This document shows positions 19,571 to 28,323 of a stretch of 64,000 nt of DNA, piece after piece. This DNA comes from Gammaproteobacteria bacterium (GTDB lineage: Bacteria; Pseudomonadota; Gammaproteobacteria; Steroidobacterales; Steroidobacteraceae): assembly GCA_025350055.1 (NCBI GenBank), contig JANXYK010000025.1, positions 1 to 64,000 on the forward strand. The letters run 5' to 3'. Under the pieces are notes generated by a model. It had not been told where the DNA came from. It ran no database searches and saw only the letters and a program-made list of their open reading frames with translations. The position numbers were made by a program, and so were the translations under genes. How positions within the stretch are numbered: the first letter of the stretch is position 1; each line of letters starts with the position of its first letter.

Positions 19571-20947
19571 TCAGATCGCGCGCAGGTACCACTCGTAGTC
19601 GCGATCGCTGATCTCGGCGTGGAAGCGCGCGCATTCCTCGCGACGGCAGGCGGCGTACAGCTTGTGGTAGCGCTCGCCCAGGTAACGCGGCAGCACGGTG
19701 CCGGCATCGAAGGCATCGAGTGCTGCTTCCCAGCGTAGCGGCAGTTCGATCTTCTCCACGATTTCAGTACCGGGCAGGGTCATCGGGCCAGGCTCGCGGC
19801 GCGTGGTGAGGCCATGATGGATGCCGGCCAGGATCGCCGCCATCACCAGGTACGGATTGCCATCTGCGCCGCCTGGCCGGTGTTCGACGCGCGTGTCTTC
19901 AGCTGCGGACAGCGGGATGCGCAGCGCGACGCCGCGGTGGTTGACGCCCCAGTTGGGCGCCAGCGGCACGAACAGTCCCGGGCGGTAGCGGCGATAGGAG
20001 TTCGCGGTCGGCGCAAAAATCGCCATGCTCTCAGCCATCGTCGTCGCGAGGCCACCGATCGCATGGCGCAGGGTGTCGGAGCAGGGCTGCCGCGAGTCGG
20101 TGGGCGCAAAGACATTGTGGCCCTGTGCGTCGAGCAAGCTGACATGCACATGCAGGCTGCAGCCGGCGTACTCGGCGAAGGGCTTGGCCATGAAGGTGGC
20201 GCCCAGGTTGTGCCGCAGCGCAACTGCCTTGACCGCACGCTTGAGCAGTACCGCGTGATCGCAGGCCAGCTCCGCGTTGGCAACGTGGTGCAGGTTCACT
20301 TCGATCTGGCCGGGCGCAAACTCCTTGAGCGTGGCGCCGACAGGAATGTTCTGCGCGGCACACACAGCGTAGAGCTCGCGCAGAAACGGATTGATGTCCT
20401 CGACTTCCTGCGGGCTCGCGTATTGCGTGCCGATCTGGCGGCGGTGCGTACCTGGCATCAGGCCCACGTGTGGCACGGGCCGCTCGCCGCCGTGGTCGAG
20501 CAGGTAGAACTCCAGCTCGGTGGCCGTGACCGCGGTCAAGCCCATCTCGCTCAAGGGTCGCATGGCATTGCGCAGTACTACACGCGGGTCGGTGTAGTGC
20601 GGTGTGCCCTCAGGCTCGGCCAGCGTCAACAGCAGCTGGGCGCTGGGCACCGGAGCCCAGGGCACGGGGGCGAGCGAGCCCGGGACTACCGTCGCCACGA
20701 CGTCGGGGTCACCATCGCGACTGCCTTGGGCCAGCTCGTCGAAGGTGGAGCCCTTGGCATCGAGCAGCACCGCGGCGCCACAGTAGTTCACGCCGCGCGC
20801 GAAGACGCCCGCGAACTCATGTTCGACCACGCGCTTGCCGCGCAGGATGCCGAGCATGTCTGGCTGCAGCAGCTCGAGCCACTCGGTTTGCGGGTGACGC
20901 TTGAGGTATTGCTGCAGTTCGCGTTGTCCGGCATTGCTATCGCTCAT
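19571..20947 (-). CDS. Glutamine-synthetase-family gamma-glutamyl-amine ligase (PuuA-like)
   Basis: The protein has 458 residues with the glutamine-synthetase fold. The catalytic-domain motifs read TATELEFYLL, PGQIEVNLHH, LHVHVSL, NSYRRYRPGLF and VEHRPGGADGNPYL. GQ(F/I)E(I/V)NLHH is typical of the PuuA/GlnT branch, which ligates glutamate to putrescine, methylamine, ethanolamine or similar amines rather than to ammonia. It is the last gene of the minus-strand operon and starts 2 nt after the stop of the enoyl-CoA hydratase gene. In this setting it could trap an amine freed by the pathway. Confidence 0.82.
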   Translation of the reverse strand: MSDSNAGQRELQQYLKRHPQTEWLELLQPDMLGILRGKRVVEHEFAGVFARGVNYCGAAVLLDAKGSTFDELAQGSRDGDPDVVATVVPGSLAPVPWAPVPSAQLLLTLAEPEGTPHYTDPRVVLRNAMRPLSEMGLTAVTATELEFYLLDHGGERPVPHVGLMPGTHRRQIGTQYASPQEVEDINPFLRELYAVCAAQNIPVGATLKEFAPGQIEVNLHHVANAELACDHAVLLKRAVKAVALRHNLGATFMAKPFAEYAGCSLHVHVSLLDAQGHNVFAPTDSRQPCSDTLRHAIGGLATTMAESMAIFAPTANSYRRYRPGLFVPLAPNWGVNHRGVALRIPLSAAEDTRVEHRPGGADGNPYLVMAAILAGIHHGLTTRREPGPMTLPGTEIVEKIELPLRWEAALDAFDAGTVLPRYLGERYHKLYAACRREECARFHAEISDRDYEWYLRAI

Positions 20948-20949
20948 GG

Positions 20950-21783
20950 CTATTCCCTCGTACGCGCGCTGCGCCAGGCGATCGCGGCCTTCGCGCCATC
21001 GCGCGCCAGGATCGCATTGAACTCGCGTGACTCGGCAGTCTCGCTGGTTTCGATGGTGATGTTGATTTCCAGCGCCTGGCGCAGCGCTTTGCGCATGCCG
21101 GCCGCATCGAGGCTGCGATTGATGGCCTGCTTGGTGAGCGTGACGGCTTGCAGGTCGTTGCCGGCGACGCGCTGGGCGAGCGCCAGTGATTCTTCGAGCA
21201 CGCGGCCGGTCGGCACTACGCGATTGACCATGCCTGCCGCCAACGCCTCGGCGGCGCTGACGCGATCATCGCCGCTCAACAGCAGCTGCTTGGCGCGCTT
21301 AGGGCCCGCGAGCCAGGGCAACAGCATGGCAACGATGCCGCTGCCGAAGCGCACTTCCGGCGCACCGAACAGGCATTCTTCGCTGGCGATCGTGAGGTCG
21401 CAGGCGAGCGCCAGTTCCAGCGCGCCGCCGAGGCAATAGCCGTGCACGGCCGCGAGCGTGACCTTGGGGCTGTCCCAGAAGCGCACGATCAGGCGGAAGT
21501 CGTTCTCGAGTGCGCGGCGCACGGCGCTGGCATCGGGCCTCGCGCCGCTTCCCAGCCCCATGTCCAGATCAAAGCCTGCCGAGAAGGCGCGACCCGTGCC
21601 GTTCACCACGATCGCACGCACCGTGGCATCGGCTTCAGCCATCGTCAGCGCGCGATCGAGTGCGCCCTGCATCGCGACGTTGATTGCATTCAGCTTGTCG
21701 GGACGATTGAGCGTCAGCAGCGCCACGCTGCCGTGGCGCTCGTAGCGCAACAGCTCAGCGCTGGTGGCGGGCGCCGTGGCCAT
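20950..21783 (-). CDS. Enoyl-CoA hydratase/isomerase family protein
   Basis: The protein has 277 residues with the crotonase fold. The oxyanion-hole region is FSAGFDL and the two catalytic glutamates of true hydratases are present, in GGALELALACD and FGAPEVRFG. It should hydrate an enoyl-CoA. The ATG overlaps the TGA of the upstream acyl-CoA synthetase (TGATG), which implies coupled translation. Together with the synthetase and the acyl-CoA dehydrogenase across the divergent promoter it completes a short beta-oxidation-like or CaiA/CaiD-like set. Confidence 0.88.
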   Translation of the reverse strand: MATAPATSAELLRYERHGSVALLTLNRPDKLNAINVAMQGALDRALTMAEADATVRAIVVNGTGRAFSAGFDLDMGLGSGARPDASAVRRALENDFRLIVRFWDSPKVTLAAVHGYCLGGALELALACDLTIASEECLFGAPEVRFGSGIVAMLLPWLAGPKRAKQLLLSGDDRVSAAEALAAGMVNRVVPTGRVLEESLALAQRVAGNDLQAVTLTKQAINRSLDAAGMRKALRQALEINITIETSETAESREFNAILARDGAKAAIAWRSARTRE

Positions 21784-23912
21784 CAGGCGCGCTGCGCAAG
21801 GGTTTCAGGCCGCTGTGCTGCGTTGCCTAGCGCGCTGCCCGGCACGATCAGCGCATCGACAATGGTGCAGCCGCCCGCGTGCACGATTACCGGGTTCAGG
21901 TCGAGCTCCGCGAGCCGCGGACCGAGTCCCGCGAGCAGCGACGAGAAGCGCGCTGCCATGCGGCAGAACTCGTCCACAGCCAGCGGTTGGCGATGGCGCC
22001 TGCTGTGCAGCAGCGGGGCGATGCGCAGCGAGGCCACCAGGCGAGCTGCGTGTTCGGCGCTGAAGGGCGGCAGCGCGTAGGCGACGTCGGCCAGTGCTTC
22101 GACATGCAGGCCGCCAGCGCCCAGCATCACCACCGGGCCAAACTGCGGGTCCTGGAACATGCCCAGCAACAGTTCCACCCCTGGTGCGGCCACCATGGGC
22201 GCGATCAGTGCGCGCGGGCCAATGCGGCCGCTCATGTCCTCATAGGCGTTCAGCAGCGCGGCCACATCGCGCAGGCCCAGGCGCACACCGTCCTGATCCG
22301 ACTTGTGGTGAATGCCGGGCATCGCGCTCTTGAGCACCAGCGGGAAGCCGAGTTCGCGGGCGGCGGAGCGCGCCGCCGCGGCGCTCTCGACCAGGCGCGC
22401 AGGGTTGGCGGGCAGGCCGGCCTCGTTCAGCAGCGCCATCGCAGTGACCTCGTCGATGGCATTGCCGGATCGCAGCTGCGCAAGCCACGAGGATAGGGCT
22501 GTCGCCGCAACGGGCTCGAGCGCTTCATGCCTCCGTGCCGCGTGGTCGCGAAATTCCAGCAGGCAACGGGCGCCCTGCAGGAAAGAGTGCACGCCATCGA
22601 GCACCGGGAAACCCGCGCGCGTTGTCGTGACCACCTGCGGATCGGCACCGGTGCCCTGGCGATTCGCGACCAGGAAGGCCGGCTTGCCCGAGGCCTCGTG
22701 GCCCGCGCGCAGGTAGTCGATGTACACCGGGAAGATGCCGCCGGTGGCACTGCGATCATGGATCACCGCGCCGAAGGCTGCGCCCGGATCGCGCATCAGC
22801 GCGCTGAAGCACTGCTGCATCGTCACATCATAGTCGGCGCCGCCCGTGCTCCAGCCATCGAGCGGATTGACCGGCGGCAGGCCAGGATCGAGCAGCGTTT
22901 GCAGCTGGCGCGTGCTTTCATCTGTCAACACAGTGAGCGGCACTTTGGCATCGTGCGCGAGATCGATCAGCAACTGGCGCTCGCCGCCCGAGTCATGGAT
23001 CGACACCAGCCCCCCGGCACCCGGCGCATGCGGCTGCGCGAACATAATAAGCGCGGTGGCCAGTTGATCCATGTCGGCCACGCGCTGCACGCCGTAGCGA
23101 TCGAAGAGCGCCTGGTAGGCGCCATCGTCGCCGGCAATCGCGCCTGAATGCGACATCGTGAGCCGGGCCGAGAGTTCCGTGCGCCCGACCTTGAGTGCCA
23201 CGATGGGAATGCGCCGTTGCTGCGCCTTCTCGAAGGCACGTTGCAAACCCTGCGGATTGCGCGCGGTTTCCATGAACAGCCCCACCACGCGGGTGCTGGG
23301 TTGGTCGAGGGCGTAGTCCAGGTACTCGTCCATCGTGACGCCAAGTTCCTGGCCGGTGGAGACCACCAGGTTGAAGTCGATGCGCTCCTCGCAATCGACA
23401 ATGCCGCACATACCCGAACCCGAGTGGCTAATGAAGGCCACATTGCCGCCGCGCACATGCGCGCGGGTCTGGAACCCGCAGGCCCACACGCCGGCCTCGA
23501 AGTTGTAGTAGCCCATGCCGTTGGCGCCGCAGACCGCGAGCTTCGCGGCCTGGATCTGCGCGCGCACGCGCTCGCGCAGCGGCGGGTCCTGGTCCTGTTC
23601 GAGCACCAGCGCCGACATCAGCGTCGCGGCGCGCGCGCCATGGGCGATGGCATCCGCCAGCGCAGCTTCGATGCGCTCGTCGCTGACCGCGAAGATCACC
23701 TGCTCAGCAGGCTCCGGCAGGGCGGCGAGCGAGGGGAAGCAACGCACACCGCAGACCGACTGGTAGCGCGGGTTGACGGCGTACAGCGGGCCGGCAAAGC
23801 CGCCGGCCAGCAGGTTCTCAATCGTGGTGCGGCCGACCGTGGCGGCGCGCTCGCTCGCGCCGAGCACCGCGATGGATCGTGGTCGCAGCAGGGGTTCGAG
23901 ACGATGCGGCAT
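21783..23912 (-). CDS. ADP-forming acyl-CoA synthetase (acetate-CoA ligase family)
   Basis: The protein has 709 residues in the fused alpha-beta layout of ADP-forming acyl-CoA synthetases: CoA-binding Rossmann domain (about 1-130), two succinyl-CoA-ligase-like domains (about 150-455) and an ATP-grasp domain (about 470-700). The likely phospho-histidine lies in MSHSGAIAGDD. It makes an acyl-CoA from an acid, ATP and CoA with release of ADP. Acid specificity is unknown. It follows the GcvT-like gene by 21 nt in the same operon. Confidence 0.85.
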   Translation of the reverse strand: MPHRLEPLLRPRSIAVLGASERAATVGRTTIENLLAGGFAGPLYAVNPRYQSVCGVRCFPSLAALPEPAEQVIFAVSDERIEAALADAIAHGARAATLMSALVLEQDQDPPLRERVRAQIQAAKLAVCGANGMGYYNFEAGVWACGFQTRAHVRGGNVAFISHSGSGMCGIVDCEERIDFNLVVSTGQELGVTMDEYLDYALDQPSTRVVGLFMETARNPQGLQRAFEKAQQRRIPIVALKVGRTELSARLTMSHSGAIAGDDGAYQALFDRYGVQRVADMDQLATALIMFAQPHAPGAGGLVSIHDSGGERQLLIDLAHDAKVPLTVLTDESTRQLQTLLDPGLPPVNPLDGWSTGGADYDVTMQQCFSALMRDPGAAFGAVIHDRSATGGIFPVYIDYLRAGHEASGKPAFLVANRQGTGADPQVVTTTRAGFPVLDGVHSFLQGARCLLEFRDHAARRHEALEPVAATALSSWLAQLRSGNAIDEVTAMALLNEAGLPANPARLVESAAAARSAARELGFPLVLKSAMPGIHHKSDQDGVRLGLRDVAALLNAYEDMSGRIGPRALIAPMVAAPGVELLLGMFQDPQFGPVVMLGAGGLHVEALADVAYALPPFSAEHAARLVASLRIAPLLHSRRHRQPLAVDEFCRMAARFSSLLAGLGPRLAELDLNPVIVHAGGCTIVDALIVPGSALGNAAQRPETLAQRA

Positions 23913-23933
23913 GGGAGTGGCGCAATGCGCGAC

Positions 23934-25136
23934 TCAGAAATCGGCAGCGGGAGTGGCTCGCCGGCGTGGCGGATCGTAAAAGGCCCCGGGTACGACGCGG
24001 CAGCGCGCCATCACCTTGGACCATTTCAGTTCGCGCTGGTAGTAGATCTCGGCCCACAGTTCATCGTCGGGCAGGCCCCAGGGCATCTGCAGGGAGGCCA
24101 GGGCGATGTTGGCCTTGGCCGAGGGCGACCATTCAGCCGAAGTGACCGTGCCGACCACGGTGCGCTTGCGGTCGTAAATATAAGCAGACCGCGCCGGCTT
24201 GTTGCCTTCGATGTCGAGCCGCACCAGGCGATAGCGTGAGCCGCGCTTCTGCTCTTCGAGCAATGCGCGCCGGCCATTGAAATTGGGTTTGCTGAAATCG
24301 ACCAGGCGCCCCAGGTCCAGCTCGAAGGGCGAACGGGCACGATCCTGGTGGATGGCCTGGTCGGCCGGCATGAAATCCACCTGCGCCTGGATGAAGCCGG
24401 CCTCGATGCGCGAGACCTCGAGCGCATGCGTGCCCATCGGGCGGATGCCGTGCGCGGCGCCCACGCAGAACAAGGCATCCCACAGCGCAACCGCGCGCTC
24501 CGGGTCGATCCACAGCTCGTAGCCGAGGTCGCCGGTGTAACCGGTGCGCGAGACCATCAGTTCGCCGCCGGCGAAGGGATACCAGCCGATCGCGAAGGGT
24601 GAGAGCTTCTCGACGCCGCTGCAACCGATGCCTTTGAGCACCGCGCAGCTGGTCGGGCCCTGCAGTGCGACGCCGCACACATCGTGCGTGTCTTCGACGA
24701 TCGAGACATCGAAACCGTAGGCCGAGCGCGTCAGCCAGTCCAGCTGCCGCTCCTGCGAGCACAGGCGGTAGTCGCCCGGGCGCATGTGGAACACGGTGCC
24801 ATCATCGATCACCTTGCCCCCATCGTCGCACCACACGCAGTAGCCGACGCGCCCGGGCTTGATCTTGGCGATATCGCGCGTGATCAGGCGGTTCAGGAAG
24901 GCCAGGGCATCGGGGCCGGTGATGCGATGCTTGGTCATCGGCGTGAGATCGAACACGGCGCAGGCGTTGCGGATCGCCGCGTATTCCAATGCCTCGTCGA
25001 AGTAGGCATCAGCGATCGTGTAGTCCTTCCAGCGATGCCACTCGTTCAGCACGTTGAGCTGCGAGGTGCGCGGATGGAAGGGCGTCTGGTAGACCGCAGT
25101 CCGGTAGTGTTCCTTGACCAGCATTTCCGGTTTCAT
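23934..25136 (-). CDS. GcvT-family (aminomethyltransferase-like) protein, possible folate-dependent demethylase
   Basis: The ATG at 25136 gives 400 residues and overlaps the stop of the upstream flavoprotein gene (ATGA); the long frame upstream is not coding. It has the GcvT fold: an N-terminal folate-binding domain (VFDLTPMTKHRITGPDA, SRTGYTGDLGYELWI) and the C-terminal barrel. The family includes GcvT, the demethylases DmdA, LigM and DesA, and the folate domains of sarcosine and dimethylglycine dehydrogenases. In this operon, transfer of a methyl or methylene group to tetrahydrofolate is likely, but the donor is unknown. Confidence 0.8.
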   Translation of the reverse strand: MKPEMLVKEHYRTAVYQTPFHPRTSQLNVLNEWHRWKDYTIADAYFDEALEYAAIRNACAVFDLTPMTKHRITGPDALAFLNRLITRDIAKIKPGRVGYCVWCDDGGKVIDDGTVFHMRPGDYRLCSQERQLDWLTRSAYGFDVSIVEDTHDVCGVALQGPTSCAVLKGIGCSGVEKLSPFAIGWYPFAGGELMVSRTGYTGDLGYELWIDPERAVALWDALFCVGAAHGIRPMGTHALEVSRIEAGFIQAQVDFMPADQAIHQDRARSPFELDLGRLVDFSKPNFNGRRALLEEQKRGSRYRLVRLDIEGNKPARSAYIYDRKRTVVGTVTSAEWSPSAKANIALASLQMPWGLPDDELWAEIYYQRELKWSKVMARCRVVPGAFYDPPRRRATPAADF

Positions 25137-26701
25137 GCCGCACGCTCCGACTTGAGCACTGCCTGTGCGGCATTCCTGCCCGCCGATCCCATGACGCCGC
25201 CACCCGGATGGCAGCCGGCACCGCAGAGGTACAGGCCGTCCAGGGGCATCGCGTACTGCGCGGCGCCCGGCACGGGCCGTAGCATCAGCAACTGGTCGAG
25301 CGCCAGCTCGCCGTGATGCCAGTGGCCGCCGCTGATGCGGAATTCCTGTTCGATGTCGGCCGGCAGCAGCAGCTCGGAGGCCACCACCTGCTGGCGCAGG
25401 CCCGGCGCATGGCGCTCGAGCACCTGCAGGCAATTCTCCATCAACTCGCTGCGCGCGACATCGCCGCTGGCGCGCGGATCAAAGGGCGCATACAGCACGA
25501 TCGCCGAGAGTACGTGCTTGCCTTGCGGCGCCAGCGACGCATCGTGCACGCTGGGAATCGTGATCTCGAGTGCCGGCTCCGGCGAGCACTGGCCGTATTT
25601 CGCGCGATCGAAGGCGCGCTCGATGTAGGCGGCATCAGGAGCAACCAGCAGTCGCTCACCGGCCAGTGAGGCCTGCAGACCCTTGAAGGTCGGCAGACCC
25701 GAGAGCGCCAGGTGCAGCTTGGCCGCCATGCCTTTGGCGCGGAAATGACGTACACGATGCACGAAGCCGGTCTCGAAATGACGGGCGCCCACGAGCTGCA
25801 GCAGCGTGCGTGCGGGATCGGCGTTCGAAACCACGACGCCGGCAGCTATCTGCTCGCCATTCTCGAGCTCGACGCCAGACACATGATCGCCATCGAGCGT
25901 GATGCGTTTGACCGCAGCGCCGGTGCGCAGCGTTGCACCGCTGGCGCGCGCCGCATGGGCGAGCGCATCGCTGATCGCGCCCATACCGCCAGCGGGCAGG
26001 GCCAGGCCGCCGGGTGCGTCCATGGCCTCACCGCTCAGTCGATGCAGCAGGGCGAGCACGGAATTGTTCGAACGCGGCGCCAGGTTCGTGCCGAGCACCG
26101 CATCGAGGGCCAAGGCGCCCTTGAGCTGCGGGGACTCGAACAGCTCTTCGAGCACGTCGTAGATATTGATGCCGGCGATGCGCAGGAACTCGCGCATCGA
26201 GTCGCGCCCGAGCCGGCGGATATCGAAACCCAGTTTCGCCGCGCCGATCACTTCCTCGCGGCCACCGCCGGCGATGCGCGGCGGGCGGCGGTTGTGCTGC
26301 CGGCCCAGCACCTGCGCGAAGCGCAGCATGCGGCGGCGATAGGCCACCAGCGCGTCGGCATCGTCGTGCCCCAGCTTGCCGCCCTCGACCTGCGCGCCGT
26401 TGAGCACCAGGGGCTCGCCCTCGGCGGCCAGCGCTACCGTGCGCAGGTTCGAATGCGCCCACTTGAGGCCATGCGTAGCGAGCTTGAGCTCGCGATGGAT
26501 CTGCGCGTCGAGCAGATAGCTCAAGTGCGCGCAGGCCGACACGCTGAAGCCCGGCGCAAAGCTGCGCGTAATCGCGGCGCCGCCGAGGCGCTCGGCGGCC
26601 TCGAGCACGAGCACTTCGCGGCCGGCCCGCGCGAGATAGGCCGCGCACACCAGGCCATTGTGACCGCCACCGACGATGAGGATGCGCTTGTGGTCAGTCA
26701 T
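25133..26701 (-). CDS. PYROXD2/phytoene-desaturase-like FAD oxidoreductase (copy 2)
   Basis: The protein has 522 residues. The N-terminal dinucleotide-binding motif is VGGGHNGLVCAAYLARAG, and the C-terminus has the FAD-contacting YLCGAGCHPGGGVMGSAGRNA seen in the family. Members are usually annotated as phytoene desaturase-like, but the branch with HNGL and SGxHPGGGV is nearer to PYROXD2 and amine-oxidase-fold enzymes. No carotenoid genes are nearby. It overlaps the preceding paralogue by 8 nt. Substrate unknown; oxidation of an amine or a C-C bond is plausible. Confidence 0.8.
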   Translation of the reverse strand: MTDHKRILIVGGGHNGLVCAAYLARAGREVLVLEAAERLGGAAITRSFAPGFSVSACAHLSYLLDAQIHRELKLATHGLKWAHSNLRTVALAAEGEPLVLNGAQVEGGKLGHDDADALVAYRRRMLRFAQVLGRQHNRRPPRIAGGGREEVIGAAKLGFDIRRLGRDSMREFLRIAGINIYDVLEELFESPQLKGALALDAVLGTNLAPRSNNSVLALLHRLSGEAMDAPGGLALPAGGMGAISDALAHAARASGATLRTGAAVKRITLDGDHVSGVELENGEQIAAGVVVSNADPARTLLQLVGARHFETGFVHRVRHFRAKGMAAKLHLALSGLPTFKGLQASLAGERLLVAPDAAYIERAFDRAKYGQCSPEPALEITIPSVHDASLAPQGKHVLSAIVLYAPFDPRASGDVARSELMENCLQVLERHAPGLRQQVVASELLLPADIEQEFRISGGHWHHGELALDQLLMLRPVPGAAQYAMPLDGLYLCGAGCHPGGGVMGSAGRNAAQAVLKSERAA

Positions 26702-28316
26702 CGCGCCAACCCTCCGGTACCGGGTTGGGCCGGCGCAGATCCATCAGGATCTCGCGCGCTGCATTGGCGCCAGGGGCGGCCATCACGCCGCCGCCCGGGT
26801 GCGTGCCCGAGCCGCACATGTAGAAGCCGCCCACCGGGCCGCGATACTGCGCAAAGCCGGGGAAGGGGCGATTGAACATCAGCTGGTCCATCGTCAGCTC
26901 GCCCTGGAAGATGTTGCCCTCGGTCAGGCCCACTTCGTTCTCGATCTCGCGCGGCGTGCGCACTTCCACGTGGCGGATCAGGCTCTTGAAGTTGGGGCTG
27001 TAGCGCGCAATCTGGTCGAGCACCGTATTCTTGAAGGCCTCGCGATCCGCATCGGTCCAGTCGCGGCCGTGGATCTGGGCCGGCACGTACTGCACGAACA
27101 CCGACATCCAGTGCTTGCCGGTCGGCGTCATGGTCGGATCCGTCATCGAGGGCATCAGCAGGTCGAGGTAAGGTTCCTTCGACCAGGTGCCGCTCTTCCA
27201 GTCATCGTAGGCGTGCTCCATCTTCTCGAGTGAATCGAGGAAATGCATGTCGCCGAAGCGCAGCGGATTGTTCTCGCCGAGCGCCGTGAACACCGGCAGC
27301 CCGTCGAGCGCGATGTTGAGCTTGCCCGAGGAGCCGCGGATCTTGAAGTTGCGGGCGCGCTTCATGAACGAGGCGCCGATGTCTTTTTCGCTGAACAGTT
27401 TCGTGAAGGTGCGCTTCGGGTCCAGGTTCGAGACCACGATCTTGGCGTGATACTCATTGCCATTTGTGAGCGCAACGCCGCTGACCTTGCCATGGCGGAC
27501 AATCACGCGATCGACCGGCGCATCGGTGACGATCTCACCGCCATGCGCCGTGAAGGCCGCGGCCAGCGCCTTGGACACGGAGCCCATGCCGCCGCGCGCG
27601 AAGCCCCAGGAGCCGATCGAGCCGTCCACATCGCCCATGTAGTGGTGCAGCAGCACGTAGGCCGTGCCGGGCGAGTACACGCCGAGTGCGGTGCCAATGA
27701 TGCCGCTGCCCGACAGGTGCGCCTTGATCAGATCGGACTCGAAATACTCGTTCATGAAATCCGCGATGCTCATGGTGTAGAAGCGGATCGTGTCGTAGAT
27801 CACGCGCTCACCGAGCTTGCGGAATTCCTTGCTCAGGAAAAGCATCTCGCGGATGTCGCGCGGCTTGAGCGAGGTCGGGTCGGGCGGGGTGCGCAGCAAC
27901 AACGGGCGGATGAACTTGCACTGGCGCATCACGTCAGTGGAATAGCGCTGGTAGGAATCGCCATCGCGCGGGCTGTGGCGCGCGAACTCGCGCCGCTGCA
28001 CATCATGGTCGGTGTAATTGCCGAGGATGTCGCCCGTGCTCGTGATCGAGACGCCGCCGCCATAGGGCACGATCTGCAGGCCGTGGCGCGCGAGCTCGAG
28101 GTCGCGGAAGATCTCGGGCCGCAGCAGGCTGCACACGTACGAGCAATTGGAGTAGATCCAGCCCTTCTCGATCTCGCGGCTGACCGCCGCGCCACCGATC
28201 CAAGGGTTGCGCTCGAGCACCAGCACTTTGAGGCCGGCGCGTGCCAGATACGCCGCGTTGGTCAGGCCGTTGTGGCCCGCCCCGACGACGATCGCATCGT
28301 AATTGGCTGCCCCCAC
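26694..28316 (-). CDS. PYROXD2/phytoene-desaturase-like FAD oxidoreductase (copy 1)
   Basis: The protein has 540 residues and is a paralogue of its downstream neighbour. N-terminal FAD motif VGAGHNGLTNAAYLARAG; C-terminal motif YMCGSGTHPGGGVMAAPGAN. The two copies differ enough to suggest a heterodimer or successive steps. The gene starts 7 nt after the aminotransferase stop, in the middle of a tightly packed operon. Confidence 0.8.
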   Translation of the reverse strand: MGAANYDAIVVGAGHNGLTNAAYLARAGLKVLVLERNPWIGGAAVSREIEKGWIYSNCSYVCSLLRPEIFRDLELARHGLQIVPYGGGVSITSTGDILGNYTDHDVQRREFARHSPRDGDSYQRYSTDVMRQCKFIRPLLLRTPPDPTSLKPRDIREMLFLSKEFRKLGERVIYDTIRFYTMSIADFMNEYFESDLIKAHLSGSGIIGTALGVYSPGTAYVLLHHYMGDVDGSIGSWGFARGGMGSVSKALAAAFTAHGGEIVTDAPVDRVIVRHGKVSGVALTNGNEYHAKIVVSNLDPKRTFTKLFSEKDIGASFMKRARNFKIRGSSGKLNIALDGLPVFTALGENNPLRFGDMHFLDSLEKMEHAYDDWKSGTWSKEPYLDLLMPSMTDPTMTPTGKHWMSVFVQYVPAQIHGRDWTDADREAFKNTVLDQIARYSPNFKSLIRHVEVRTPREIENEVGLTEGNIFQGELTMDQLMFNRPFPGFAQYRGPVGGFYMCGSGTHPGGGVMAAPGANAAREILMDLRRPNPVPEGWRDD

Positions 28317-28323
28317 AATCTTC

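Noticed and set aside
25137-25433. 5' extension of the GcvT-like frame to 25433
   Set aside because: It is a shadow of the flavoprotein gene; family similarity begins at the ATG at 25136.
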